Positions 1 through 12,610 of a stretch of 64,000 bases of DNA are shown here, one piece after another. Position 1 is the stretch's first letter, and each line of letters starts with the position of its first letter. The notes beneath the pieces were generated by a model. It had not been told where the DNA came from. It was given only the letters and a program-made list of their open reading frames with translations, and searched no databases. Origin of the DNA: Callorhinus ursinus (lineage: Eukaryota > Chordata > Mammalia > Carnivora > Otariidae); assembly GCF_003265705.1 (NCBI RefSeq), contig NW_020312817.1:48291825-48355824 (forward strand). The letters run 5' to 3'. The position numbers and the translations under genes are program-made.

Positions 1-151
1 TTTAACCTTTCCCCCACATTCTTCTCTTAGCTCATGACCAGAATGCCCTTCTGCCCCATTTCTACAGGCATTACACACTTGAAATTCGCTGAGAGTCAAT
101 CTCAAATGTTCTCACCACAAACACACACACGGCAACCATGTGATGTAGCAG

Positions 152-247
152 GTATGTTAATTAGCTTGACTGTGGCAATCATTTCACCATATCAAAAGCA
201 TCCCGTTTATGCCTTAACCATATCCAATTTTTATTTGTTGAAAAAGA
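152..247 (+). repeat. L1 3'-end fragment
   Basis: The stretch reading 'ttaattagcttgactgtggc' followed by an A-rich end resembles the 3' UTR of an old L1. It is short and diverged. No TSD is visible. The first 150 bases of the window show nothing I recognise. Confidence 0.45.
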
Positions 248-260
248 ACTCTCTCACCAC

Positions 261-373
261 TAGAATGTGAGCAGGACATGGATTTCTTTGTCAGTTTTGT
301 TTATTGCTATGTACACAACATGCTGACCGGTGCCTGGCCTGCAAGAGTGCTCAATCAATACTCGTTCAATGAA
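261..373 (+). repeat. L2 LINE 3' end
   Basis: The order 'tagaatgtgagc', 'gtgcctggcc', 'gtgctcaatcaatactcgtt' and 'caatgaa' matches the L2 3' end, which carries a 'gctcaataaatatttgttgaatgaa' tail. It is a non-functional fossil. Confidence 0.6.
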
Positions 374-434
374 AAAAAAAATGATACAGAGAAGACCTCC
401 CAGGTTAATAAAATGCTTCCTGAGAATCTAGAGA

Positions 435-585
435 AGAACATTCATTCACCCAACAAATACTTCTTAGGTTTCAGTGATGATTCAGGGGCAGTGCTAGACA
501 CTAAGTCTAGCACTAAGGCAGGGGGGTGGACAAAAATGTAAATACAATCGCTACCATCATGGAGCTGACAGTCTAGTGTGGAATC
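435..585 (+). repeat. Ancient mammalian interspersed repeat, 5' part
   Basis: The sequence runs 'attcattcacccaacaaata', a 'cagtgctagacac' block, then 'catggagctgacagtctagt'. This is the common mammalian repeat whose consensus reads 'caacaaatatttattgagca ... catggagcttacattctagt'. I do not name the family. Similar pieces recur near 5, 8, 9-11 and 54.6 kb. Confidence 0.55.
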
Positions 586-1997
586 ACTGAGGAAACACAA
601 CCAACCAAACAACAACGATATGCACCTGAAGTCAGTGGTCAGCAAGGAGCTGTTCAGAGCACGCACGGAGTTCCATGGTTCTCTCTACTGGTCTGCAGTG
701 AGTCCCGCCATGCTGCCCTGAAGGTGAAAGGGGCCAGGAAGCTGGGACAGACACAGCCAGCACCAGCTCTCCTTCCCTCTGAATTAAGTTAGTGGGCTGG
801 CAGCAGGGAGGAGGTACAAGTAAAGTCTATTTTCCTGGAGAACGGTAGAGTTTAGATTCGGGCACTGGCAGGAAGGCAGTTTTTCTGAAGTATTCCCATG
901 GCTGCTTTCAGTAAGGTCCTCATTAGCCTTGATGCAGGTTTCCCTTGATGATGCCCTTTACCCTGACTTGGAGAGACTGCAGCTTTTAAGGAGGCAGTTC
1001 AGTCCCCACTGTGGCTCAGTCCTTGGCCTAATTTGGGTAGTACAATAATTCTCCCCAACTGTGAAGATGATGAGATGATTTTTCTGTGATTTCTTGTTTG
1101 AGAATTGATGACCAAAATCTACAAGGAAACCACCCAGCCTGTGAGTCTTTTGGACTCTGTTGCTGCTAAGCTGGTGTCCTGTTGGTATAACAGGCTCATT
1201 ATGCAGCTGGTCCCAAAGTGAAACGTCCCTGCTGCTCCCATAACTAGCTGTTTCAAATAATCACAGACTTCAGAATTTGAAAGTTCTGATAGATCATCTG
1301 ACCTAATCCCAGCATTTATTTTTTTAAAAAATTAGGAAACTGAGACCCTAAAAGGCTAAGTTGTTTCTATTTGACAAATGTAATTTAGGGGTTAAAGAGA
1401 CCTGGGATAGCAATGCAACCTGAGTCATTAATGAGTGAAGCTTGTTAAAAGGTTCAGGATCTTCCTTACATAAAGTGTAATATTTTAAGGTAGCAGGAAA
1501 AGTACCTCCAAAGGTGTGTGTAATCTTTCATGGCCTTAATTCCATGTGGCTCATGACACTACACAACACCTCACAGATACCATTTTCATCCAGGCAAAGA
1601 GTTATTTACCCATGGCCTTGGCCACCTGTCTGGGCTGTCTCATTAAGAGGACACACTTGGAAAGCTTTCATACTGAATGCCATGTTGAAGCAGTGCTGAA
1701 AAACATCCATCCTGAAGTCAGAGCTACCTTGCAAACTTAACAATGGGGCTACTGGAGGCTAACACAGCCAAAGAATCATTTGTTTCCTTGAACTTTAAGG
1801 ATGTCTTTTAAAAAGCAATATAATGAGAATAGTATATGGTCATTTTTCCTTTTGTTCTTCAACAAATGTCTACAGAAAAAATAATGAATGGAAAGCAAAG
1901 TTTCTGTCATTCAATCACTAGTGGAGATGGAAATTCTTGTATGGTATGTGGTTTGCCACATCTGACCATCAGTTTTCAGAGGCAAGGATGCCATGAG
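586..1997. other. No gene seen; possible MIR-like patch
   Basis: No exon-like frame or RNA gene is apparent. Around 1262-1385 the words 'atcatctgacctaatcccag' and 'aggaaactgagaccctaaaa' resemble a diverged MIR or similar SINE. The rest looks like unassigned non-coding DNA. Confidence 0.5.
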
Positions 1998-2110
1998 ACA
2001 GACAGATGAGAGATGAGAGAGAGAAGATAGATAAATAGATAACTAAAGATAAAGAGAGAGAGGTAAGGGGAGGGAGGGCAGGAGGGAGGTGTAAAGGAGG
2101 GAAGGGAAAA
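1998..2110. repeat. GA-rich low-complexity tract
   Basis: An almost pure purine strand with GAGA, GATA and GGGAGG units. It is a decayed microsatellite cluster and contains no gene. Confidence 0.8.
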
Positions 2111-3387
2111 TACTCCTGACTTGGATAGAAGTCTCAATTTGGGGGGATATAAATGTAAATTTTATTTAAGTCATAAATTTCTCTGACTCCATGCTAGATC
2201 CCCTTTTCTATTTTTTTATGATGTCTTGGATTCCATACATTTCCAATTATATTCAGTTATTGAACATGTTCAATTCATTTTAAAACTTTAGCCTCCTATT
2301 TGTTCCAAAATGCTTCCTGTCCTCTAGTGCAGGGTAGGCGTGTGGCTGAGGTGGGGAGGAGGATTTGACTGTTCATGGCACCCTCTCGCTCCCTTGCTAA
2401 GAAACAGAAAGGGGAAGTGAGCAGAAAGAAATAGGAGAGAACGGACTGGTCTTGTGTCACATAGGACAGTGCAGGATGGTGCTGGCTTCCCTCTCGTCAC
2501 ATCTACTGCTGGCAACCCAAGGTGATGTGGGGGCCCCGAATGGATGTGGATGTTTTCCTTGTGAATGACATCCAGTATCACCCAGTTTCCTCCTTCCTTG
2601 GGGATGTTTTTAGAGGAGGACAGCTACATCATCCCCCAATCCTGCCAGAGGTACTCACTCACAAATCTGCGCTGGGATCGAGACTACCAGTGCTCCCCTG
2701 AGCAGCCATGCAGACTGTCCTGTGTGTCAAGCCCCTTCTCTCAGTTCCAGCTTCTTTCACATGACCCATTGGAAGTGCTGAGATCCTCTATACCACTCTC
2801 TGAGAGCCACAGGGGCTGGGCACAGTGCACAACCATCTGTTAAAGTCCTGCTCTTTGAGATACTCAGAGAAGATCTTTCCTTCCAAGACATTCAGGTCAG
2901 AAGTAGACATCAGCAACAATCTTTATGATCACATGTATCCCCAGGTTTTCAGGAGACTCATGTCAGGCTCTCTCAAGAGCCTTCCCACCTACTATGGCCA
3001 AGATAGCACTGAGCGGGCTATAAACCATCCATACAAAAGCATTTGGTTGGGAGGAGTTGCTAATCTCTGTATCTGGCAGCACCCTCAACCTTTATGACTG
3101 ATTTTCATAGAATTCTCTTTGCTTGCTTCAAGGAGTGGAAAAGTCTCTCACCATGACACCGCACTCTATGTAAGGCCAATGGCTGCTCACTCCCACAGCC
3201 CCACACCACCTGCTTCTCAGACTTCTTATGTGGACTGGGGAGGGGTGGCAGGATGGTGCTTAATGGTGCTGAACTTATTTCTCACCTCTAAGTAAGTCCC
3301 ACAGAGGAAGAGTCTGGCAGCTTGGTAGAGCAGTACTAGTGCCTTTTACTGGGGGCTTTGTGCCTAGAGTAGAGGAGGTCCCCAAAC
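2111..3387. other. Unassigned non-repetitive-looking sequence
   Basis: Frames of 85-92 codons occur here on both strands but show no recognisable motif, domain or shared splice structure. GC content is somewhat higher than in the flanks. I recognise no repeat family with certainty. Confidence 0.5.
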
Positions 3388-3880
3388 TTCAGGTTTATAA
3401 TTCACCAGAAGGACTCACAGAACTGAACAAACCTGTTATAGTCATGTTCATGGCTTGTTATAGCAAAAGGATATACGTTAAGATCAACAATGGGAAAAGG
3501 TGCCTAGAGCAGGGTCTAGGGGAGTTCTAAGCATGAGCTTCTAATTTCTGGAATGCTTACTTCTCCCAGGAATGATGTGTGGCAACATGCACAGAGTAGT
3601 ACCACCCAGGGAAGCTTACCTGAGCCTTACCTGTGTCCAAAGATTTTATTAAGGGTTGGTTATATACACATAGCTGATCTTAGTCTCCAGTCCTTCCAGA
3701 GGTCAAGCTTCCATCATAAATCAGATTGTTAGCATTGACTATCTGACATGGCTCACCACTCTCAGGTAAATAAAGACACTCTTTTCAGGCAGGATACACC
3801 AAGGGCTGAGAGGTTACTTCCAAGGAGCTGGGGAGAAAGGCCAAGTCTTTCTTCAGGCAAGGTTAATCCCTGACCACACA
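3388..3880 (-). mobile_element. Old ERVL-type LTR-like element
   Basis: The words 'caccagaaggactcacagaa', 'tatagcaaaaggatatacgt', 'caatgggaaaaggtgcc' and 'aagattttattaagggttgg' recall a known mammalian ERVL-class LTR family. Read on the minus strand, the last word gives an AATAAA poly(A) signal, which sets the orientation. No partner LTR or internal region was recognised. Confidence 0.4.
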
Positions 3881-4950
3881 ATGCCTTAGCTCTAATTTTC
3901 AGATAATGGGGAAAAGTTCACTTGATGTCCTGGTACCCATAGAATTCTTACTTTCAGACCGTGGAGAAATTTGAAGACCTTCAATTTCATAGTGCTCTGT
4001 TGGCACACTGGGAGCTTCTGCAGCCAAACTCGGCCAATTTCTGTTTTAGACACAAGCCTCTGCTTATGAATTCACTGGAACAAAGGGGGATTCTGTAGCT
4101 AACCAAGTAGTCCAAACTTGTATGGAAAAACTGACACAATAGAAATCTTAGAAGGATTGCATTACTGATTGGGGCAGGACCACGAGGAGAACACAGATGT
4201 CCTGGTACCAAGCCTATGCTTGCACCACTACAGAAAATGTGTATGGCTTGAGCATCTGCCACGTGCTTAACATTGAACTTGCGGATAAGTGGGTGCAAAG
4301 GGCAAGTATAAGTTACAGTTTCTGCCCTCAGGGTTCTCTGGGGATTATAAAGCACCAAACAGATAATAAGAATAGGAAAATACATGCTTTAGACAAATAT
4401 TCCAAAGAAATTAGAGAAAGGAAACATCACCAAAGGCAGTGGTTTCCCAGAGGAAGTGACACTTGTATCTGTTTTTTATAGCCCTCTGCAAAGGAGAATA
4501 ACCACAAACTTTTTTCTCCACCACACAAAACTGACAAATGCACACAATCTTCAAATAACTCATCCTTTTCCTATTCAATCTCACCTAACTCAAACTCACA
4601 GCATCTCTCTTTAAGCTTTTCCAATTTTTTTCTGATCTCATATCTTCTGCATGTCCCTTACAATTTTATGACAATATTTATTATTATTGATTTCCAATTA
4701 TATTTGCTTCAGCTTATATTTCTCATGGAATTCATCATGAGCTACTTTTAGCTCACTTTGGACCTTCGACCTTCTTAAAAATATTAATTTTTCATCATTC
4801 TTATTCAGAAGACTCAATCTGAAGCCTCAAATTTTTAAACAGTTGAAGATGTAAAGAGAACTACTAATTAAGGAATATACCAAACTGTCAAATGGGGAAC
4901 AATATTTGTCACTGATGATCCATAATCTTCCTACAGCAAACCAACTTTCA
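3881..4950. other. No gene seen
   Basis: AT-rich from about 4480 onward. The segment at 4225-4460 ('cttgagcatctgccacgtgc', then 'tctgccctcagggttctctg') may be a diverged copy of an ancient 'accumulating-length' repeat, but this is weak. No coding signal. Confidence 0.45.
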
Positions 4951-5115
4951 TTTTTTCAAAAAATATTCATTGAGGGCCCATTAGCTTTAAGACATTACTC
5001 TGCATACTGGATATATAGCAGAGGCATGACCAGGGCAGATAGAGTCTGTATTCTCATAGAGTTCCCCCCCTCATTAAAAGTCAGAAAATAAACAAGTAAA
5101 GAAATTTTAAAAAGT

Positions 5116-5309
5116 GGGGGGACCTGGATGGCTCAGTCAGTTAAGTGTCTGCCTTCCCGCTCAGGTGTCCTGGGATCGAACTGAGCTCCATGGTGGGCTC
5201 CCTGCTCAGCGAGAAGCCTGCTTCTCCCCCTCCCTCCGCCTCTCGCCCTACTTGTGCACTTTCTCTCTCTCTCTGTCGAACAAATAAATAAAATCTTAAA
5301 TAAAAAAAG
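5116..5309 (+). mobile_element. CAN SINE (tRNA-Lys type)
   Basis: The head reads 'acctggatggctcagtcagt', followed by the 'ctgggatcgaact' B-box region, a CT-rich body and an AAATAAATAAAATCTTAAA tail. About 20 bases usually found before the B box are missing ('aggtcatgatcccaggg' shortened to 'aggt'). No clean TSD was identified. Confidence 0.9.
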
Positions 5310-6052
5310 AAATAAACAAAATAAACTCAGATCAGAATAAGTCTTAGCAAAGTCTACAAAATAGTGATGTAATCGCAAGTGACTGAGAAATAGGAGAGCT
5401 ACTATGGTTCTGATCTTCAAAGGAACATCTCAGATAGGAAGTGACATTGAATTTGGCCCTGAAGGATAAGAAAACAAACATGGGGAAATCAAAACTGGGA
5501 ACACAGCAGTTAAAGAAAAAGAAGCAGCAGATGCAAGACCTGTGATGGAGAAGGCTTGGTGAGTCTGAGGAAAAGAAAGAGGTCAATGTGTCTAGAATGG
5601 GTTGAGCAAGGGAGAGAGAATGACAAATTGAGGTGAGGTTGCAAAAGTAGGCAAAGATCACCTTAGTTAGTCATTTATTGGCAATGCAGAGGAGTTTGAA
5701 TTTTATCCTAAGTGCAAAGGGAAGTGACTAGAGAGTTCTGTAATTAGGTTTCCATTTTTAAAGGTAACTGACTGGCCTGAAGTGAATAAATTAAATAGAG
5801 ACAAAGTGGAAGCAGACAGCTAGTTGGAAGTTTACAGCAGTAATCTAGGTAGTTTAGGCTAGGGTGACAGCAACGGAGAGGCAGAAGTGGGTTGGTATAA
5901 CTGGGAATATGATGATAGAACCAGTTGACGGATGGGTTTGAGGGATGACACTGAGAGAGAAATTGAGAATGACTTCTAGGTTGAGAGCTTGAGCAAGTGG
6001 GTCGGTGGTAAAGACATTAAGATCAAGAAGGGATCAAGAAGTCTTGAGAAAA

Positions 6053-6260
6053 GGGGCGCCTGGGTGGCTCAGTCGTTAAGTGTCTGCCTTCAGCTCAGGT
6101 CATGATCCCGGGGTCCTGGGATCAAGCCCCGCATCGGGCTCCCTGCTCCGCGGGAAGCCTGCTTCTCCCTCTCCTACTCCCCCCACTTGCGTTCCCTCTC
6201 TCGCTGTGTCTCTCTCTCTGTCAAATAAATAAATAAATAAATCCCCCCCCCCAAAAAAAA
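6053..6260 (+). mobile_element. CAN SINE with TSD
   Basis: A full-length CAN SINE. A 17-base TSD 'aagaagtcttgagaaaa' lies at 6036-6052 and again right after the tail (from about 6258). The tail is unusual: the AAAT repeats are followed by ten C (6243-6252) and then an A run. Confidence 0.95.
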
Positions 6261-6420
6261 GAAGTCTTGAGAAAAAAAATAGGTTGGGCAGGAAATGAAA
6301 GCAACAGGGTTTGTTGCTTTTTTGGAGGTTTTTTGATGGTTTTATTTGTTTTGATTTGTTGGTCATTATAAATTTGAGATGCTAAAGAGATATTAAATGA
6401 AGATATCAACAAGCATATGA

Positions 6421-7376
6421 CTCGGAATTGGAGTCAAAAGAGGAGACATAAATTGGAGCATTATCAACATAAAAATTACACCTAATGCCATAAAATTGGT
6501 AAAGTTCACCTAATCTGTTGACAAATGGAGTAAATTATGTTAAGCCAAACCGTGAGTTGTTTTCACAGTAGTGGTAGTGGATTTAGCATCCATATATTCT
6601 TATTCCCTCTAATGTTTCTTGGGATAATTGGTTCACAATCATAAGTCAACCAGGGTTAACAGTGTAATTGAGGCCATATACCAGAGCGAAGTTACTGGTG
6701 GATTTTCACACCAAACCTGTGATTTTGGCTTCATTATCACTGCCCTCTAGCCACTGGCAATGCTAAACTCAAACAAATTATGTAAGGGAAGTATCTGTCC
6801 TCTTTAGCTTTTTAATATTCAAAACCTAGCAGAAGAACAATTGTTAATAGATAGGATTTTCAAATAAGCAGAGACAAAAAAAAAAAACTATTGATTTCTG
6901 AGTTTATAAGGGGACTCTGCTTTTTATTAGAAGTGACATGATTTCCAATAAAGTACAAATGCTCTCCAAACCTTGATCACAAGACTTAGACTTGCTTTAC
7001 TCTATTTTAAATCTTGGCTCACTGCTTAAAATTATAGATGACATTTCAGTGAGGAAAAAGCAACAGAATTGGACCATGGCTGAATAAGCTTCACTAAAAA
7101 GGTTTAAAAGTTTCCAATATACAAAACTGAAACATTTTTATTAGCCAAATTACCACATTTTAACTCCGACTGTCTTAAATCTTATCCATGAGGCTTTATC
7201 CAATAAAGCAATGTTTGTGTTTTGGAGCAAAACTAATCTGTGGATTAGTCTTGAGATTTGAGAAGACCTATAAGCAGCAGTTGTCTTCTACCCCAAAATT
7301 TATAACCAATTGAGAGACGTAAGTGGGAATGAGTAGAGAGGCCAGGTATGTTGCTCTAGAAATTCCACCATGTTTC
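6421..7376. other. AT-rich, no gene seen
   Basis: Unassigned AT-rich sequence. It has no frame worth annotating and no repeat I can name. Confidence 0.5.
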
Positions 7377-7392
7377 AACATGAGGCAAAGGA

Positions 7393-7634
7393 TAAGATGA
7401 AAACAGAAAGGGAGGCAAATCATAAGAGACTCTTAACCCTAGGAAACGAACTGCGGGTTGCTAGAGGGGAGGGGGGTGGTGGGATGGGGTAACTGGGTGA
7501 TGGGCATTAAGGAGAGCACTTGAAGTAATGAGCACTGGGTGTTCTATGTGATGAATGAATCGCTAAATTCTACATCTGAAACTAATAATACAGTATATGT
7601 TGATTAAACTGAATTTAATTAAAATTTTTTTTAA
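7393..7634 (+). mobile_element. 5'-truncated L1 3' end with TSD
   Basis: The order 'cataagagactcttaaccc', 'aactgggtgatgggcattaa', 'gagcactgggtgttctatg' and 'ctgaaactaataatacag' is the 3' UTR of a carnivore L1. A 16-base TSD 'aacatgaggcaaagga' is present at 7377-7392 and 7635-7650. It is a dead, 5'-truncated target-primed insertion. Confidence 0.9.
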
Positions 7635-7904
7635 AACATGAGGCAAAGGAAACAGTACTTCCTCTTACAATGCTAAGAAAAACTGGTAAATATAGAGAGT
7701 GTAAGAAAAAGAATTAGGACTGACAGCTGTGATGTGAAGAGATACATATAACATGTATAGAAAAACATTAAAATATCGTATAGAGATTCATCACATCTGG
7801 CCAAGACTATGTACGGTGTACTCCAAACAGTATAATTCACATAGAATAAGATGTGAGTGGTACCCTGGGGGTTGTGAATATGAATATGGATACGGCTATT
7901 CCAA

Positions 7905-8330
7905 AGGAATATTCTGAAGCTATGACACCTCAGAAGAAAGAGTGCCCAACTCTTTCTAGTGAGGCTAAATAAAGCTTGATAGAGGAAGTAAAATTTTCAC
8001 TGATTCTTGAGGATAAATAGATGCTTTCCAAAGTGGAGGGGCAAAAAGGCTAAGGGCTCTCAGGAAGAAGGCACAGAATAAACAAAGTGGAGGAGGCATG
8101 AAAGAGCATGAGGTTTATAGCCAATAAACCGTAAGTTTTTCAAAGTATCCAGAGGAGTTTGAGATGGACAGAAAAGAGGCTTAAAAAAAGAAACAGATTA
8201 TAGATAGAAAGTGAGGTTCTAGTTCACAAGGGACCTTGTGTGTGATATGCCAAGGGTATAGGCTTTACCTTGTAGGAGCAAGGAACATTGATGCAAGGAT
8301 TTTAACCCGTCGGTGAACTGAAGGGACCCC
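7905..8330 (+). repeat. Ancient mammalian repeat fragment
   Basis: 'cttgaggataaatagatgct', 'ggaagaaggcacagaataaa', 'ggaccttgtgtgtgatatgcc' and 'ggctttaccttgtaggagca' follow the order of the ancient repeat also seen near 5 and 9 kb. Strongly diverged. Confidence 0.45.
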
Positions 8331-8955
8331 ACAAGCAAGATACCTCAGTTTAAGTAAACCTATTGAACAAGGAAGAAAAGCCCTTCATTATTAAACATTT
8401 AAGCCTGTCCTGTGGCTAAGACTACATCCCACATAATGCTAGAAGAACCAAGATCATAGGGTGGAGGGAGATTTAAAAGTCATGAAGCTCAAACCTACCC
8501 CAACCCCATGCTTCCAACCAACGTACAGCACGCACACTGACATCCCTACGCAAATGAAAAGAATTAACATTCATCCTTCAGAGTTAATTAAGGTTCTTGG
8601 GTTCTTTCCACATAATTTTCACTTTTCTTGTCTTGTAGACATAATTGGACATATGGGAAAGACAGTTGCTAGGCATAAATATGTGAGGGAGGTGAGAATT
8701 TTCTCCCAACCCACCTGGTCTGTGCAGGCTTCCTGCATGGGATGGATTTTGTGGAGATTTATGAATGAGGGCAAAAAGGTGGCGTGGAAGATAGGAGGAT
8801 GGAAATCACCCTAGGCCTATCACTCACCACAGAAGAAAATGGAATTAAAAATGCCTTACTTTAACACTTTCATATATTTAAAGGTGATTTGACCTACATA
8901 ATTTCATTTGACCCTTATATTAACTTTATGTAGGCCTCTTTCCTCATTCATTACT
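8331..8955. other. No gene seen
   Basis: A 117-codon open frame lies at 8461-8814 on the plus strand. It shows no domain, and compositional bias is like its surroundings, so I treat it as chance. Confidence 0.5.
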
Positions 8956-8959
8956 TAAT

Positions 8960-10890
8960 TCATTCATTAATGAATATTTATAGAGTGACTACTATGTTCA
9001 GGAAATGAGCCAGGCACTTGGGAAACAGCAAGAAGAAAAATGTGTTCCTGCTTCAGGGACAGAGATACTAGAGGGGAAACGATACCCAAAATAGGTTAAG
9101 GGACCAATAAATAATTACAAAACAGTCATCGTAACTCCCATGAAGAAAAAAGGAAATGCTGATAATGGAGTGAGGATGGGGAGTACATTTTACTTCAGAT
9201 ATTGTGGCTATAAACACCCTATTGAGGAGATTTAGGCTGAGATCCAAAGTAAGAGAAAAAAAACTAAGTACACTAGGAATGATGGAAGGGATTCTAAACC
9301 AATAGAAGAGAACGTGCCAGAGTCCTGAGGTAGGAAAGAATTTAGCACGATCCAGGAAGTGAAAATAGACCAGCATGACTGGAGCTGGGAAGAGAACTCT
9401 GGTTTCTGGGAAGCTGAGATTCAGCTGAAGAGCTAAATCATGTTGACCCATGGAGAGCACTTTAAAGAGTTTGGGTTTAATTTAGCTGCAATGGAAATCA
9501 ATGAAAAACTTTCAGCAAGAGAGTGGTATGGATTTACTGAAGGCTTACATTCAAGTAAGATACCTAGGTTTGGGTCTGAACAATAGAGAGAAGAGGGGAG
9601 TTACAAAGTTACAGGATTCGTTGAGATGGGAGGCAAGAGTTTAATTTTCCTGGTTAATATTTAGAGTTTAATGTCCCTAGTCACTTAAGGATACCTCTAA
9701 GACATCCAAGTTAAGATGAAAAGCAGGAAATTGAATGTGTAAACTTAGAAATCCTGCTGATGACTTTTAATTTCTCAACAAAAATACTGCTAGTAAATGC
9801 AAGGAAAAGAAAAAGATCACCTGATGAGGAAATATAACTAAGGAATTAAAACCAGGATGGAACTTCCAGCTACTCCCACCTATGGTCAGGTGGAGAAAGA
9901 GGAGCTAATAATGGAGCCTGAGAAGGAATGTCAATGAAGTAGAAAGAAACCAGAAGGCAAAGGTGTCACAGAAGACAAGAGAAGAGTGTGTGTTAAGATG
10001 AACAGCATGGTTAATTCTATTCTATTCCAGGAGAGATGGAGCAAGATGAGGATAAAAACATAATCAGTTGAACTTAGCAGTATGGAAGCTGTAAATTAAA
10101 TGATCCAGTAGAGAAAAAGGTGAAGAATTTGCTTTCAGTAGGAGTAGAGGGCAAAGAGAAGAAGGAAGTAAACTTAGGAAGATTTGTAGGGTTCCTGGTG
10201 GGAAGATACAAGAGTTTGTTTCTTAGGACTTCTACTTTCTCCATAAAGTTCGAGGCAAGGTTTCCAGCTGAATGTGAGAGTAGGAAATAGGTGTTAAAAG
10301 TTTAAGGAGACAGACACTCCCTGGCGAGAAGAAAAGTGAACCTATTGGAGAAATATAGTCAGAATTGGGAGCTATACTAGGTGCCAAACTGAGAATTGAG
10401 AGAATTGATTTAGAATGAAGTTCCAATCATGTGATTTTTTTTCCCCCAGCGATGTTCAACTTTCATAGGTATAGACATGAAGAAGATACATAGCAATGTT
10501 CATCCAAGCTTTGAGTTTTTCTCAAAAAAATAAAATTGAGGGAAAAAGATACAAGAGAATTATGATTATTTACGAGGGAATGATTCTAAGGGCTCAGTGG
10601 AATTTGATCTGAACAAGGAGGAAAATGAGTCCAGGAGAGTATGGGTAGACAGTGAAAAAAGCTATGATCAAAGGATTGGAGACCTTGCAGATGTTAGAGG
10701 GACTAGAGGGGGAGACTTGGGAGGACCAAGCAGAGACACTGGGGAGCGCAAAGAGCAGCACAAGAATGAGGGTGGAGGGGTGAGGATGGCGGGTGACAGA
10801 GGAGGCCTGGGCCCTGGCAATGACTGCTGGAGGTAAGCACAGATATGATATGTGACAGGGTTAGTCCTCATTTCTCTTTAAGGAGACCTC
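8960..10890 (+). repeat. Long copy of ancient mammalian repeat
   Basis: Starts with 'attcattaatgaatatttat' and 'caggaaatgagccaggcact', continues with 'gagtcctgaggtaggaaag', 'gaccagcatgactggagctg' and 'agagtttgggtttaattta', and ends in purine-rich sequence near 10.8 kb. This is the longest of several copies in the window. The inner part (9700-10500) is poorly preserved, so continuity there is inferred. Confidence 0.45.
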
Positions 10891-12500
10891 ACAACCAGAT
10901 GTATTACCAGGGATGGAATGCTACTTTGGTGGTGCAGCAGATAATAAACTAACTGGTAAGGGCCAACAGGACAGAGGGCAAAGGAGGAAACCAAGTCCTG
11001 ACGCAGCTCCATTACTGGGCCAAGGTTGTATCACCCAGAAAATAATGGAACCAGGATGGATTTGAAAGTTATTTCATCATAATCTGCCACTCCCCCCCCC
11101 CATCATAAACTTTATGAAGTGAAGTACAGCCAGCCCCAGACGGGAAAAGGAGATAAAGGAAGTCAAACATGTATAGGTTTTCTTAATGAGAATAACAATA
11201 TGTTTGGACTTAAGTGGGGAAGAGCCTGTTCACTTTAATGTCTCAATTTTTTTTTTTTTTAAATGTAGTTGTCAGCAACCCATTTTGCCAAAAGGGAAAC
11301 TGAGGTACTGAAGAAGAAAAATTTGTTCTCCATTGTTCAGCAAATTAATTTTAGAAGCAGGAATAATGATTGCTTTTTAGGCCTACATCATAAGCACTTA
11401 CTCCCAAATCAAGAGGTTTAAATAAAAGAGAGGAAAATTCGTTTTGCTCTCTGTACCCTTGCCTGGTAATGAAATATCCAATTAAAAGAAATTATGAGCC
11501 TTTAAGGATGATTGCTCTTGCACAAAGTGAACTGGAATGGAAATTCATAACCACAATCCCATATCCATCATATAAGACTATTAATTGGAACAATTTTCAT
11601 AAAAGCCTAGGTTGAACACTCTCATTAAGAAGGCATACCTTGTGAAGCAATACCCAGCTTCAAGTTTGGAAAATGTTCCAAGGCTCTCTGCCCTTTGAAC
11701 CCCAGGATTCAGAATTGCTTTAGAGATGTCATTTATAGCAGTGTTTACTTACATAAACAGCTGAGAGCTTGTCCAGGCCATGTTAGGTAACAGATCCATG
11801 GTTTTGCCTGATAAACACAAAGTCTTTGAGAGATCTTCAAGAAGTGAAATTAGATGATGTGCATGTACTTTATGTACATATTATTTTTTGGTACAATATT
11901 GTGTATATTCTAACACATTATTGGGGGAGGGGGCAATAAACGTCCATACCCAATTATCTAAATTTTAAGTAAAATTTAAACTTCTGACCCTCAAACTCCT
12001 CTTAATAACATATCCATAAAATATTTTTGAATCACAGTTTGCTAACCCAACTGTATTCAACAGATATGTCATGAAATTCCATTTGGCAGCTCTAATATTT
12101 TTCTTCAGTTCTGTGAATACTCAATCTCTGTTTTTGTCAAATACATAAAGATATTCAGAGTAGGAGGAAGTTTTTAAGCTCACTGAAGACCAACTGACAT
12201 TTAATTTTTTTCTTTAGTATTTCCTGTGTATCACTTCCACACAGAAATATTATTTAATAATTAATCATTTACCCAGACCACTATGTATTCCGCCAGGATT
12301 TTTATGTATTCTCATACAGCCAGTGTTAACAAAGAACAGAGTTCAAATTTGACTTGGAGTCTGGTTCTGCTTGCTGGGGTTTGCTCCTGTTGAGAACTAT
12401 ATTTCAGTATTTGCATAGGAAATCAAATTTGCATGGTTACAAGAAAGGAAGAAGATAATTAGCATCCACCTTTGACACCAATCAGAGAATATGATGGTAG
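10891..12500. other. Unassigned AT-rich sequence
   Basis: Contains a C10 run (11091-11100) and a T run near 11251. No coding frame or RNA gene is visible. Confidence 0.5.
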
Positions 12501-12502
12501 TA

Positions 12503-12610
12503 TCAATAATAGTTAATTTCTTGAGCTCTTATTATGTTCCAGGCTCTCATCTTTGCCCATTACGTGTATTAAGTCCTTAAAAATCTCCCCAACTGGCCCA
12601 TAAAGATGCA
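12503..12610 (-). repeat. MIR SINE fragment
   Basis: 'taatagttaatttcttgagc', 'ttattatgttccaggctctc' and 'cattacgtgtattaagtcct' match the reverse complement of MIR. Confidence 0.6.

Larger units (their letters stand above)
4955..6420 (+). repeat. Ancient mammalian repeat split by two SINEs
   Basis: Pieces at about 4955-5090, 5430-6036 and 6275-6420 follow the order of a widespread mammalian repeat: a 'ttcattgaggg' head, then 'tttggccctgaaggataag', 'gtttgaattttatcctaagt', 'agcagtaatctaggtag' and 'gaatgacttctaggttgaga'. CAN SINEs interrupt it twice. The family name is not certain. Confidence 0.5.

Noticed and set aside
5133..5420. Minus-strand frames over SINEs (also at 6100, 16271, 31152, 32227, 33237, 34519)
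   Set aside because: All are antisense translations of CAN SINE bodies ('FIYLFDRERQ...AGSPMRDSIPG' type) and do not encode a protein family.
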